The notes: generated by a model from the sequence alone, not told the origin. 64,000 bases of DNA from Capsulimonas corticalis (GCF_003574315.2 NZ_AP025739.1:930001-994000); one strand, 5' to 3'. Counted from the first letter of the stretch, positions 35,096 through 43,804 are shown. A program made the numbers and translations.

Positions 35096-36262
35096 ATGGC
35101 GGCGATCGTTTCTGACACAATATCACCATCTCCCCCCGAGAATTCGACAAATCCAAAAAACCGGCTGGATTTTATCGACGCTCTTCGGGCGCTCCCGGCG
35201 CTTTATGTCATGATGGCTCATACGATTGGCCGTATCGCCGTCGACCACGCTCCTCATGGCCTCATCAAATTCTTATTCAAGTTTCTGGCGGAAGGACACC
35301 TCGCCGTCGCCGTATTCATCATCCTTTCCGGCTTTTGTTTGATGCTGCCCACTCTGAAGCACGATACACACTTGAAGGGCGGACCTATACGCTTCTTCAA
35401 ACGAAGAGCGCTGCGGATCCTGCCGCCGCTTTATATTACGTTTTTGCTGGAGATCGTTGTTCTTTGCTTCTATGTCAACCCCGCGACCAACACGATCTAT
35501 GGGCTGCGCCTCCCAGGCGACTGGGTCAACCACAAAGTCTTTTTGAGCAATCTCTTCCTTTTGATCGATATCTTCCCGTCGCATTCCCTTCCCAGCAGCG
35601 CCGTATTCTGGTCCATCGCCGTGGAGTGGAGAATTTACTTTTTGTTTCCCGTCATTCTCTATGCATGGCGAAAGTTTGGCGGCGCAAAAACCGTCCTGAG
35701 CACGGTCGCGATCGCTTACTTGCTGGCGTGGTGCTGGCGTAACACGATCCTGTTCGGCGCCACCGTGCAGTTTCTCGGGCTTTTCGCGCTTGGCATGTAT
35801 GCGGCGGAGATTTGTTACCGGCCGACCCAGCAATGGCGCCAATGGCGAGATAAGCTGCCCTGGACCGCGCTGGCGATGGTGTTCTTTGGCATGATCGGCT
35901 TCGGCAGCCTCATTTTTGGCTGGAAACGCCTCGTCTCGGTAATGCCGATCGCCGATCTCGTGACGGGATTGGGCGCGTGCTGCCTGCTGATCGCGGCGTC
36001 CCAGGCAAGATCCGGCGTGGTGACGCGGATTCTATCGCTGCGCCCTCTGGTCGCCATCGGCAGCTTCTCCTACAGTCTCTATCTCATTCACTGGCCCATC
36101 CTTGAGCTTGCGCAGCAGCATCTCATCGACCCATCCCATCTTTCCGACACCGGTAAATTTCTGGCGTACGCCATCGCGATCTGGCCGCCGATCATTGGCG
36201 TCTCCTATCTTTACTACCGATGTTTCGAACTGCCGTTCCATAAAATGGCGCAGCGGCTTTAG
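35096..36262 (+). CDS. Membrane-bound O-acyltransferase (acyltransferase 3/OafA family)
   Basis: A 388-aa protein with about 10 TM helices. It begins with the family signature RLDFIDALRALPALYVMMAH (catalytic-type His in MMAHTIG), then KRRALRILPPLYI with the conserved Arg cluster and FWSIAVEWRIYFLFPV. Members acetylate or succinylate sugars of surface polysaccharides, O-antigen, or peptidoglycan. It lacks an SGNH domain. It is probably a polysaccharide-modifying enzyme, but the target is unknown. A long, possibly structured leader precedes it. Confidence 0.88.
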   Translation: MAAIVSDTISPSPPENSTNPKNRLDFIDALRALPALYVMMAHTIGRIAVDHAPHGLIKFLFKFLAEGHLAVAVFIILSGFCLMLPTLKHDTHLKGGPIRFFKRRALRILPPLYITFLLEIVVLCFYVNPATNTIYGLRLPGDWVNHKVFLSNLFLLIDIFPSHSLPSSAVFWSIAVEWRIYFLFPVILYAWRKFGGAKTVLSTVAIAYLLAWCWRNTILFGATVQFLGLFALGMYAAEICYRPTQQWRQWRDKLPWTALAMVFFGMIGFGSLIFGWKRLVSVMPIADLVTGLGACCLLIAASQARSGVVTRILSLRPLVAIGSFSYSLYLIHWPILELAQQHLIDPSHLSDTGKFLAYAIAIWPPIIGVSYLYYRCFELPFHKMAQRL

Positions 36263-36306
36263 CCGCAACGATGAGTTTCACAACAGCAAAGAACGGATCA
36301 AATCCC

Positions 36307-36933
36307 ATGGACATCGACACATTGATCGCGCAAATTCGCGCGCGCGCGCAGGATGCGAACCTCGCGACGGACGACGGGCGGGCTCCGGGCAAGGTCGCCG
36401 CGCCGCCCGCGACGGAGGCGCAGGTTTCGGCGGCGGTGGTGCAGCTCGGCTTCCTGCTCCCCTCGCTCCTGCGGCGGCTCTATTTGGAAATCGGCGCGGG
36501 CGGCTTCGGCCCCGGGCATGGTCTCTTCTCGGTCATTGTTGATACGGACACACTCGCCGACCAGTACAAGGCGCGCCGTGAGCCTGGCAAGGATCGCCGG
36601 CCCACCAACTGGCCCGACGGGCTGCTCCCGATCGTGGACTGGGGCAGCGGCATCCTCTCCGCCGTCGACTGCATGAAGCCCGATCTGCCCGTAATCCGCC
36701 TGGACGCCAATATGCCGAAGGTCGACGTGCTCACGCGCGTCCCCTCCGAGTGGCACTATGAGAAGGCGGGCCGGGTCTCCGAAGCGTGCTGGGTGGAATC
36801 GGCGTCGCTGCAGCGCTGGCTGGAAGACTGGGTGGAAGGACGTCAGCTGTTCTACCGGGCCTATAGCCTGGCGACGCTGGACGTGGATCTGGAAGGCGAT
36901 GACGACGAGGAAGAAGAGAGCGACGAAGAATAA
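36307..36933 (+). CDS. SMI1/KNR4 family-like protein
   Basis: A protein of about 208 aa. It has the family pattern: ATEAQVSAAVVQLGFLLPSLLRRLYLEIGAGGFGPGHG, LLPIVDWGSGILSAVDC, and then CWVESASLQRWLEDWVEG. The C-terminus is very acidic (GDDDEEEESDEE). ATG 36307 seems likely because the domain helix follows directly, but an ATG 12 codons earlier is also possible; neither has a strong ribosome site. The N-terminal basic region has R-rich repeats of ARARAQ type. Function not predictable; family members can be immunity proteins. Confidence 0.75.
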   Translation: MDIDTLIAQIRARAQDANLATDDGRAPGKVAAPPATEAQVSAAVVQLGFLLPSLLRRLYLEIGAGGFGPGHGLFSVIVDTDTLADQYKARREPGKDRRPTNWPDGLLPIVDWGSGILSAVDCMKPDLPVIRLDANMPKVDVLTRVPSEWHYEKAGRVSEACWVESASLQRWLEDWVEGRQLFYRAYSLATLDVDLEGDDDEEEESDEE

Positions 36934-36964
36934 ACGAACGCGCGTAAATTCGCGCGCCCTCGTC

Positions 36965-36994
36965 TTGACAGGCGAAATTATTATGTGCTATCCT
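36965..36994 (+). promoter_or_regulatory. Promoter of the pseudopilin gene at 37277
   Basis: A perfect TTGACA (36965-36970), an 18-base spacer, and TATCCT (36989-36994). It gives a leader of about 275 nt containing two hairpins. Confidence 0.65.
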
Positions 36995-37021
36995 AATCTC
37001 CGACAGAGTTAGTCGGAGATT
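36995..37021 (+). promoter_or_regulatory. Perfect 10-bp inverted repeat at the transcription start
   Basis: AATCTCCGAC pairs with GTCGGAGATT across 7 bases, directly after the -10. The position suits a repressor operator or a 5' mRNA-protecting hairpin. Confidence 0.55.
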
Positions 37022-37049
37022 CACTCCGCACTCGTCCGATCAGGAAAAT

Positions 37050-37083
37050 GCGCCCCCAGACGCCTGCAAGCGTCCGGGGGCGC
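37050..37083 (+). other. GC-rich leader hairpin
   Basis: GCGCCCCCAGACGC at 37050-37063 pairs with 37070-37083 with one mismatch and a 6-base loop, in the leader of the pseudopilin gene. No T-tract directly follows, so it is not obviously an attenuator. Nothing else supportable is seen in 36934-37276. Confidence 0.5.
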
Positions 37084-37276
37084 GGAGCGGGATGTGATAC
37101 GATCTCACCCTCTGCCAGAGGTATCGTACCCCAAACCCCTCCTCCTGTACAACCCATGCGCGGCGTCGCGGCGCCGGCGCGCGTCCGCCCGTCATGCCCT
37201 CCTTTGTGAGAGGCGCAAAACGCCGGCCCGAGACGCGCCGCCGCGCATGGGATCATTCAGATCAAGGAGATTACAT

Positions 37277-38065
37277 ATGCCAGGCGCCCCTTCCGCCGTC
37301 CGCGCGCGGACCGGCTTTACGTTGATTGAGCTGCTCGTCGTGATAGCCATCATCGCGATTCTCGCGGCTGTCCTATTTCCCGTTTTCGCACAGGCTCGCG
37401 ACAAAGCGCGCCAAACCGGCTCGCAGTCCAATCTGCGCCAGCTGGCCCTCGCGTTCCAGATGTATGCACAGGACGCCGACGAAATATTCCCTCCCGCCTC
37501 CTCCACCGGTCCAGCGGGCGTCACGCACCCGGATAACCTCGGCGCCAATCGCTGGCCCTGGCTGACACTGCCGTATGTAAAGTCCATGGCGCTGTACCGC
37601 TCGGCGTCGGATACCGGAACATACAGCAATTACCGCGACGTCTCCGGCCCAAACTACGGCTACTTCTGGGGCCTCTTCCCTTCCTACGGATACAATTGGC
37701 GTTACCTCGCTCCCGCGACAAAAGACGCGGGCGGCGCCGATGTCAGCGCCATGAGCGACAGCGCCAGCTCCTCTTACAGCCGGGGCGTCTCCCTGGCGTT
37801 CATTCAAGCTCCCACCGACACCATCCTGCTCGCCGACACCACCTGGGCGCCATCGCCCGGACAAACGCAGCTCGTCATGGGCTATTTCCTGATCAACCCT
37901 CCGCAAAAATGGACGGGCTCTACCCCGCTGACCAGCCTGTCGTTCGGATACGTCATGCCGCGCCATCAAGGCAAAGCCAACGTCGCATTCGCAGACGGCC
38001 ACGTCAAGGCGATGAGCGTCGGCGCTCTCTCTCATGAGACGCTCTGGAACGGCCTGGGGGCGTAA
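37277..38065 (+). CDS. DUF1559-type major pseudopilin-like protein
   Basis: A protein of about 262 aa with a type IV prepilin leader: short basic N-terminus (ARTGF, cleavage Gly-Phe), then [20 protein letters not shown] as the TM/assembly helix with Glu at position +5. The ectodomain includes FAQARDKARQTGSQSNLRQL and ends near FADGHVKAMSVGA, the H-x-DG region of the family. These proteins are often present in dozens of copies in Planctomycetes, Verrucomicrobia and Armatimonadota, with unclear roles at the cell surface. ATG 37277 has AAGGAGA six bases upstream. A 56-aa gene follows with no gap. Confidence 0.92.
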   Translation: MPGAPSAVRARTGFTLIELLVVIAIIAILAAVLFPVFAQARDKARQTGSQSNLRQLALAFQMYAQDADEIFPPASSTGPAGVTHPDNLGANRWPWLTLPYVKSMALYRSASDTGTYSNYRDVSGPNYGYFWGLFPSYGYNWRYLAPATKDAGGADVSAMSDSASSSYSRGVSLAFIQAPTDTILLADTTWAPSPGQTQLVMGYFLINPPQKWTGSTPLTSLSFGYVMPRHQGKANVAFADGHVKAMSVGALSHETLWNGLGA

Positions 38066-38236
38066 ATGAGCCGCCGACCGATGGACTGGCGCCACTACAC
38101 CGCCGCCGCCCTTTTCCTCATCGCTCTCTGCGCGCTGCTCTGGCGTAACACCATCGGCGCTCCGACCGGCATCCCAGCCGACGTAAAAGCCCCCGCCGGC
38201 GCGAACGCGATGACGCATGATCCGAATAGTCCTTAG
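38066..38236 (+). CDS. Small single-pass membrane protein (56 aa)
   Basis: The ATG follows immediately after the pseudopilin stop (TAA ATG). One TM helix (AALFLIALCALLWR) is preceded by basic residues and followed by a short polar tail rich in Pro, Ala and Gly. Its placement directly behind the pseudopilin gene suggests a co-translated accessory, for example an assembly or membrane partner. No homolog recognised. Confidence 0.55.
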   Translation: MSRRPMDWRHYTAAALFLIALCALLWRNTIGAPTGIPADVKAPAGANAMTHDPNSP

Positions 38237-38313
38237 GCGTGAATGACCTATCCCCGCGCTTCGCGCGATCCTACCCGGGGCAAAATTCACAGACACTCAA
38301 CGGTAACCAACAC

Positions 38314-39072
38314 ATGAACACAAAATTATTCTTCACTCTCACGGCGCTCACACTCAGCATCGCCGCTTCCACGGCGCTTCGCGCCGAGACTTCGAATGTC
38401 GTCATCGAGAACGCGCCGGCGGCGAACGTCAAAAACGATCCGGCCGCCTGGGATTTATTGAAGGCCGCGCACGATTCACGCCAGACGTTCTCGCGCGATT
38501 TCCCCGGTCTGACCGCCGATGTCACGGTAAACGATAATGGCGAGATCCACGAAGGCGCTCTCTCTTATGACAAAGGCGGCGAAGTCAAATCGAACATCGC
38601 CGGGCTGAGCGCGGACGCCCGGGAGTGGGCGGAGGAGCAGGCGAGCAGTTTGATCGACCATCGAATCGAAAGCGACTTCGCGAAGGGCGAGGGCAAAAAC
38701 CCGATCACATTCGGCGTGGACGACCACAGCCCGCTCGGGCGCGCGGTGCGGCTCAACGACCGGATGCAGTCGAGCTACCGCGTTCGGGACAATCAGGTGA
38801 CGGAAGTCACGAGAACCATGTCCGGGCAGAAGTTCACGATCACGATGATGGCGACAACCAGGACGGAGTCCGGCAAGTATTTGCCCCAGCAATTTCTGGT
38901 GACCTACTTCGATAAGGCCGGAGGCGTAGAGCATGTGGACGCCTATACCGACTCCTTCGCGAATCAGGACGGCTACTGGCTACCGACATCGCGCCGCGTC
39001 GTGACCACCGTGAACGGCGGCTTCACCACGCGCATTCTCACCTTCCATCACATTCGCATTCAGAAGCCGTAA
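38314..39072 (+). CDS. Secreted DUF3386-family protein
   Basis: A 252-aa protein with a signal peptide (FTLTALTLSIAASTALRA). The mature part follows the DUF3386 pattern: WDLLKAAHDSRQTFSRDFPGLTADVTV, then SLIDHRIESDF, NQVTEVTRTM and a C-terminal GYWLPTSRRVVTT. This domain is best known from cyanobacteria and is of unknown function. Here it carries its own secretion signal. ATG 38314 is chosen because it directly precedes the signal peptide; a longer in-frame start adds an unrelated N-terminus. Confidence 0.7.
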   Translation: MNTKLFFTLTALTLSIAASTALRAETSNVVIENAPAANVKNDPAAWDLLKAAHDSRQTFSRDFPGLTADVTVNDNGEIHEGALSYDKGGEVKSNIAGLSADAREWAEEQASSLIDHRIESDFAKGEGKNPITFGVDDHSPLGRAVRLNDRMQSSYRVRDNQVTEVTRTMSGQKFTITMMATTRTESGKYLPQQFLVTYFDKAGGVEHVDAYTDSFANQDGYWLPTSRRVVTTVNGGFTTRILTFHHIRIQKP

Positions 39073-39105
39073 CCACTCGGCGGTTTACACACGAGGAGAG
39101 ACGTT

Positions 39106-39276
39106 ATGATCCGAGCATCCAACACGACACAAGAGGCGCTGCGCGCCGCGCTCCGATGGGGCCATGTTCATATCTGCGTTCTGGGCCAGATTACCGTCAC
39201 CTGCGGCGCCATGCGGCTCTGCTTTTCCACGGTCACGGACTATCTGAATCTGACGCAGAAGATGCTCGGACGATAA
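39106..39276 (+). CDS. Small protein of unknown function (56 aa)
   Basis: GAGGAGAG seven bases upstream gives one of the strongest ribosome sites in the window. The peptide is hydrophobic in its middle (VHICVLGQITVTCGAMRLCF) with three cysteines. It ends 35 nt before rpsD and may be a leader peptide or a small independent protein. No family recognised. Confidence 0.45.
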   Translation: MIRASNTTQEALRAALRWGHVHICVLGQITVTCGAMRLCFSTVTDYLNLTQKMLGR

Positions 39277-39311
39277 ATGTCGCAATCAAAGCCTGAGGAG
39301 GCAAATCAGTT

Positions 39312-39932
39312 ATGGGAAGATATCTCGGTCCGGTCGGCAAGGTCAGCCGGCGGCTTGGCGTGGGGATTTCGCCGAAGGGCGAACGGATTTTGGAGCGTCG
39401 GCCTTACCCGCCCGGCCAGCATGGCCGCAATGAGCGGCGCAAGCAGCCGTCAGAATATGGACAGCAGCTCATGGAAAAGCAAAAAGCGCGCTTTTTGTAT
39501 GGCCTCATGGAACGGCAGTTCCGCAATCTCTTTCAAGAGGCCGAGCGCCGCACGGGAGTGACGGGCGACAATCTGCTTTCGCTGCTGGAGCGCCGTCTGG
39601 ACAATGTCGTCTACCGGATGGGTCTCGCCAAAAGCCGCGCGCAGGCGCGCCAGCTTGTCAATCATGGACATATCACCGTCAACGGCCGCCGTCTCGACAT
39701 CCCCTCAGCGCGCGTCAAAGTCGGCGACGTCATCGGCGTACACGCGGGCAGCCGCCCCAGCGCCTTCTTCAAGACGCTGACGGGATCCGGCGACTTGATC
39801 CGCCACCGCGCGCCCGAATGGCTCGCCTTCAGCGCCATTCCCATCGAGGCGACGGTGCTGGATATTCCGCGCCCCGAGCACGCGGAGCCGGCGATCGATC
39901 CGCAAAGCATCGTGGAGTTCTACAGTCGATAG
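39312..39932 (+). CDS. rpsD: 30S ribosomal protein S4 (zinc-free, C-minus type)
   Basis: The 206-aa protein nucleates 30S assembly by binding 16S rRNA. The S4 N-domain reads [18 protein letters not shown], where the zinc-binding cysteines of C-plus S4 are absent. The S4 RNA-binding fold is clear: [33 protein letters not shown] (about 92-124). The C-terminal block ends [19 protein letters not shown] lies about 12 bases upstream. It stands apart from any ribosomal operon: none of rpsM, rpsK, rpoA or rplQ is in the window, so this is either a relocated gene or a second, zinc-independent copy. Confidence 0.95.
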   Translation: MGRYLGPVGKVSRRLGVGISPKGERILERRPYPPGQHGRNERRKQPSEYGQQLMEKQKARFLYGLMERQFRNLFQEAERRTGVTGDNLLSLLERRLDNVVYRMGLAKSRAQARQLVNHGHITVNGRRLDIPSARVKVGDVIGVHAGSRPSAFFKTLTGSGDLIRHRAPEWLAFSAIPIEATVLDIPRPEHAEPAIDPQSIVEFYSR

Positions 39933-39949
39933 AATAGAAAGGAAACGTG

Positions 39950-40027
39950 ATGACGCCCCAGCAAAATTGGACCTCACCGGAAGAGGAAGGAATGAGTCCA
40001 CGGCCGCAGGCGCATTACGTGAATTGA
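39950..40027 (+). CDS. Possible 25-aa peptide after rpsD
   Basis: ATG 39950 is preceded by AAAGGAAA with good spacing, and the frame encodes 25 residues (polar, with EEEGMSPRPQ). It may be a small peptide, a decayed gene start, or chance. Nothing else is supported between 39933 and 40133. Confidence 0.25.
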   Translation: MTPQQNWTSPEEEGMSPRPQAHYVN

Positions 40028-40133
40028 GGCGGCCTGCCTCAGTGCCCCGCCCCTATTTCTCTCCCAAGCAGGATTGCCGGGCCATCGACGCGAATACGAC
40101 GGCATCTCTTTTTACGCCAAAGGCTCACAATAC

Positions 40134-40889
40134 ATGGCAGTCTGCGAAATCCATTTCAATAGCGACAACGCGCTGGAGCGCATGGTCAGCGTCAACGTCA
40201 TTTTGCCGGAGACGGGGACCGGTCCGTTTCCCGTCTACTATCTGCTGCATGGTCTCTCCGACGATCACACGGCGTGGCAGCGACGGACGAGCGTGGAGCG
40301 GTACGCGGAGAACCTGCCGCTGATCATCGTGATGCCCAACAGCGGGCGCGGGTTCTATACGGACTCGGCGCTGAATCCCAAGGACAAATATGAGACGTTC
40401 GTGACGCGCGATCTGATCCAGCGTGTCGATACGCTGTTCCGGACGATCCCCACCCGCGAGGGCCGGGCGATCGGAGGGCTTTCGATGGGCGGCTATGGGG
40501 CGGTCAAGCTTGCGCTCAAGCACCCGGATCTGTACAGCGCGGCCGTCAGCCACTCCGGCGTTCTGGCCATGATCACGCATAACGTACAGAGTCAGGAGCC
40601 CTGGGCGCGGGAATTCGCAGATCTCTTCGGTCCCAACGCCATCGGCGGTCCGAACGATGTCCACACGCTTGCGGAGAAGTCCGACCCGGCGACCCGGCCG
40701 GCGCTCTGGATCGACTGCGGGACGGAAGATTTCCTCTTCAACCAGAACGAAGAGATGCACGCGTACTTCCAAACCCTGGGGATTGCGCACGAGTACTTCA
40801 CCATGCCCGGCGATCACAACTGGGCGTTCTGGGACCAGCAGATTCAAGAAGCGCTGCCGTGGGTCGCGAAGAATCTCGGCATTGGTTAA
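40134..40889 (+). CDS. Serine esterase, EstA/S-formylglutathione hydrolase-like
   Basis: A 251-aa alpha/beta hydrolase. The N-terminus AVCEIHFNSDNALERMVSVNVILPE matches the EstA/esterase D opening. Catalytic triad candidates: Ser in GGLSMGGYGAV, Asp in CGTEDFLF, and His in MPGDHNWAFW. The layout suits short-chain esters such as tributyrin-type or formyl-thioesters. ATG 40134 fits the family's N-terminus; an upstream in-frame ATG adds non-matching residues. No good ribosome site is seen. The next gene starts inside its last codons. Confidence 0.88.
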   Translation: MAVCEIHFNSDNALERMVSVNVILPETGTGPFPVYYLLHGLSDDHTAWQRRTSVERYAENLPLIIVMPNSGRGFYTDSALNPKDKYETFVTRDLIQRVDTLFRTIPTREGRAIGGLSMGGYGAVKLALKHPDLYSAAVSHSGVLAMITHNVQSQEPWAREFADLFGPNAIGGPNDVHTLAEKSDPATRPALWIDCGTEDFLFNQNEEMHAYFQTLGIAHEYFTMPGDHNWAFWDQQIQEALPWVAKNLGIG

Positions 40890-42078
40890 GCCCCACGTTC
40901 CCGGCCCGCCTCTGTTCCTTCAGGCAGAGACCACGGGGACAAGTCTCTGGTACGATCGCGCAGTCATGATCGGATGGGACACGGGAGGGCGGTACGAAGT
41001 CGCCTTCCCCGAATCTGGCGACGACCGGCTGGCGGAGGCGCTCGCCTCCGCCGGCGCTCTTGTCACTTTTGACGGCTTTCGGCTCGATCTCCCGTTTCTC
41101 AAACAGCACTCTCCCCATCTTCCCCTGCCCGAGCATCAGATCGACTTGCGAACGCTGATGCGGCGAAAATACGGCGCGGCAAAGACTCCCTCGGCGAAAG
41201 AACATCGAGGCGAACGGGCTCCTAACCTCTGGTATGGCTACCGCGCGGGCGATCCCGGCGCGCTGCGCCGGCTGATCGAGAATAACCATGCGGCCATTCA
41301 GCGCCTGAAGGCGATGTGGCGTGACTGCGCGGGGCAGCCTGCGCATCAAACGCCGCCGCTCAGTTCGCGGTATCTGGACCTATGGATCGCGCAAGCCGGC
41401 GCGCCCACGCCCTTATTCACCTACGATCGACTCCGTCTCGATCCCAATCTGCGCGTCGTGGGAATCGATTTGACGGGAAGTGAAACGCGCCCGTCGGGCT
41501 GGTGCCTTTTGGAAGGGGCGCGCGCCGAAACGCGGCGCATCAAAACCGATGACGAGATGTTGGCCCGAATCGCGGACGCCGCGCCGGCCATCGTCTCCCT
41601 CGACTCTCCTCTTTCCCTCCCGGCGGGCAGGCTTCGGGTGGACGATCGGGACCCGACACGCGCCCAGTTCGGCATCAATCGGGAGTGCGAGCGGGTGCTT
41701 CGGCGGCGCGGAGTCGGCGTCTACCCTCCCCTGCTGCCCAGCATGCAGGCGCTGACGACGCGCGGGATCGCGCTCGCGGACCATATTCGCCGGATGGGTT
41801 TCCCCGTGATTGAAGGCTTTCCCGGCGCGGCGCAGGACATTCTCGGGATCCCGCGCAAGAAGGCGAGCGTCGAATATCTGCGGGACGGCCTCACGAGATT
41901 TGGGGTGATGGGCGAGTTTCGGCAGGGACGCGTCAGTCACGACGAGCTGGACGCGATCACCGTCGCAATTGTGGGACTGTTCTATATCGCAGGCCGCTAC
42001 GAGGCGCTGGGCGACGAACAAGAAGGCTGCTTGATCGTTCCCGATCTGCGCGAGAGCGCCGAAATCATGATACAATAA
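40882..42078 (+). CDS. Fusion of a YprB-type RNase H-like exonuclease domain with DUF429
   Basis: About 398 aa from a TTG at 40882 that overlaps the esterase stop by 8 nt; ATG 40966 would cut off the first domain's opening strand. Residues about 12-140 resemble the YprB ribonuclease H-like family: ETTGTSLWYDRAVMIGW, then TFDGFRLDLPFLKQH and a DPGALRRLIENNHAAI helix. The usual first catalytic Asp (D-x-E-T-T-G) is Gln here (QAETTG). Residues about 190-375 resemble DUF429, a predicted RNase H-fold nuclease: VVGIDLTGSE, IVSLDSPLSLP, IEGFPGAAQDIL and HDELDAITVAIVGL. The DUF429 acidic residues look kept. Two RNase H folds in one chain suggest nucleic acid processing. Confidence 0.72.
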   Translation: MVKPHVPGPPLFLQAETTGTSLWYDRAVMIGWDTGGRYEVAFPESGDDRLAEALASAGALVTFDGFRLDLPFLKQHSPHLPLPEHQIDLRTLMRRKYGAAKTPSAKEHRGERAPNLWYGYRAGDPGALRRLIENNHAAIQRLKAMWRDCAGQPAHQTPPLSSRYLDLWIAQAGAPTPLFTYDRLRLDPNLRVVGIDLTGSETRPSGWCLLEGARAETRRIKTDDEMLARIADAAPAIVSLDSPLSLPAGRLRVDDRDPTRAQFGINRECERVLRRRGVGVYPPLLPSMQALTTRGIALADHIRRMGFPVIEGFPGAAQDILGIPRKKASVEYLRDGLTRFGVMGEFRQGRVSHDELDAITVAIVGLFYIAGRYEALGDEQEGCLIVPDLRESAEIMIQ

Positions 42079-42114
42079 CGACAGACTAAGAGATTGATAT
42101 AGGATCGTGACGTA

Positions 42115-43200
42115 ATGATCAGATTTTCGTGGAAGACCGCCGCCCTCGCCGCCGTGGCGCTTGCGTCCTTCCCGCACAGCTCCCATGCCGAAGAACAGCC
42201 GCAGGGCATCTTTATCGAGCCCTCGGACAGCACGGGCAAGCGCGTCTATGTCGCCCCGATGGATGGGGCGCAGCACGACACGCCCGAAGGCTCCGTGGTC
42301 GTCACGGCGCCGCCTGTCGACACCAAGAAGTTTCCCTTCTTCGGCCACCGCAACGCGGTTCGGTGCGAGGTGACGGACGTCAAGACCGATGCGCCCAAGA
42401 CCGAGCAGAACGGTCACACGAGCGTCGCGTACCACATCAAAATCAAGGTCGTGGAGACGCTGCGTCCGCTCGCCCAGCCCGAAAGCTCCATCGATGTCGA
42501 TATCGAAAAGCCCTCCAACTCCCATTCGTTTCTAAGCCAGTGGCTCCCGATCGCGATGGGCGCGCAGTTTGTCGCCGCCTTCGACAACGATCAAGTGCAG
42601 GACGCCTTCGATCAAGACGCGCAGTCCGATTCCAAGCAGCTCACTCCCCTCGCCTTCGACCATACGGTCAAGCCGAACTGGCGGGATCTGACGCTATTCA
42701 ACACCGCCATCACGCAGACCGCGGCGCCCGTCCCCGCCGCGCTCGCGCAGCCGGTCCGGCAGGGCGCGGCCGGGCATCTGTTTTTCCAGCTCGTCGGCGG
42801 TTACAACGACAAGATCTACGGCTCCGGCGCCTTCTCTAGCGCCTTCGCGCATTGGCTGCGCGACGCGAAAGTCTCGCCGGCGGCGAAGGCTGAGATTCTC
42901 ATCAACTACCTGAACGCCCCCATCGACGTCACCAAAGCGTCGAATGTCGCCGCCAACCAGTCCCTCGCCGTTTCCGGCGCCGACGCCATTCTCAGCGTCA
43001 GCCGCAGCGCCGACAAGGACGCCAAGGATCAGCTGGGCGAAATGCTGCGCGCTTACAGCGATCTCTTCCTGATGAACGACCGCCCGCGCGGCGTCACCGC
43101 CTCCCTAATCGCTCCCAGCGACCGCCGACAGCTCCTGACTCTCGCGGAGCGCAAAGCCGGTCCGGAAACACGCGACGCGTTCCGGGCGTGGCTGAAATAA
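42115..43200 (+). CDS. Secreted protein of unknown function
   Basis: A 361-aa protein with a signal peptide (TAALAAVALASFPHSSHA, cut near residue 25). The mature part has a beta-rich first half (VRCEVTDVKTDAPK, HIKIKVVETLRPL) and a helical second half (LRDAKVSPAAKAEILINYL, LGEMLRAYSDLFLM). No motif identified. It starts 36 nt after the previous gene. A TACAAT close to the upstream stop codon could be its -10. Confidence 0.7.
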   Translation: MIRFSWKTAALAAVALASFPHSSHAEEQPQGIFIEPSDSTGKRVYVAPMDGAQHDTPEGSVVVTAPPVDTKKFPFFGHRNAVRCEVTDVKTDAPKTEQNGHTSVAYHIKIKVVETLRPLAQPESSIDVDIEKPSNSHSFLSQWLPIAMGAQFVAAFDNDQVQDAFDQDAQSDSKQLTPLAFDHTVKPNWRDLTLFNTAITQTAAPVPAALAQPVRQGAAGHLFFQLVGGYNDKIYGSGAFSSAFAHWLRDAKVSPAAKAEILINYLNAPIDVTKASNVAANQSLAVSGADAILSVSRSADKDAKDQLGEMLRAYSDLFLMNDRPRGVTASLIAPSDRRQLLTLAERKAGPETRDAFRAWLK

Positions 43201-43210
43201 GAGGCGGCCC

Positions 43211-43804
43211 TCACACATACATTCCATTCACCACCAGTTGCCGCTCGGCCGGCCAGGCGTTCGTCGGGGTCTTCGGCTTGGGTGAGAATGAGTAGCTGAG
43301 CATCTGCGCGCGGTTCCAGATCGAAACGCCGCCGCCCATGCGGCGGCAAACGACGGTCGGGGGCGCGAAGGTATTGTGCAGCATCTGGCGCTCCTGAAGG
43401 CCCATCGCCGCTTCGCTCACATGCGCCTTCAGCCAGAGTTTCAGACCGCTGCTGAACCCGATCTCGCTCAGCATCACGAAGGGGCGGCCTTCGATGATGG
43501 GGGCGGCGCGGCGGCGTTCGAACTGATAGTCTTCCTCAGAGATCTGCTCCATCAAGCCATGCGGGTCCAGCCGCAGCAGCTCCTCCGGAACCGGATCGAT
43601 CACGACCCCGATTCCATTGAGCGCGGAGCCCGGATAGGCCGTCGCGACATCATCCCCGTGAATCAGCAGCGCCGGCTGCGCGAAGACTTTATGATTGATC
43701 TGAGACAGCGTCTGCCGGATCAGCTCCGGGTCATGCTGCACGAACTTGTGCGTATCGCCGTTCTTCAGGTACAGGTGCAGCTCCAGTTTGGGTGAATTCC
43801 ACAT
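43211..43804 (-). CDS. Conserved-looking hypothetical protein
   Basis: A 197-aa soluble protein with no signal peptide or TM. It opens with SPKLELHLYLKNGDTHKFVQHDPELIRQTLSQI, a layout seen in small beta-grasp/ferredoxin-like domains, and later has FVMLSEIGFSSGLKLWLKAHVSE. Base composition matches the neighbours. It is convergent with the previous gene, 10 nt apart. Function unknown. Confidence 0.6.
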   Translation of the reverse strand: MWNSPKLELHLYLKNGDTHKFVQHDPELIRQTLSQINHKVFAQPALLIHGDDVATAYPGSALNGIGVVIDPVPEELLRLDPHGLMEQISEEDYQFERRRAAPIIEGRPFVMLSEIGFSSGLKLWLKAHVSEAAMGLQERQMLHNTFAPPTVVCRRMGGGVSIWNRAQMLSYSFSPKPKTPTNAWPAERQLVVNGMYV

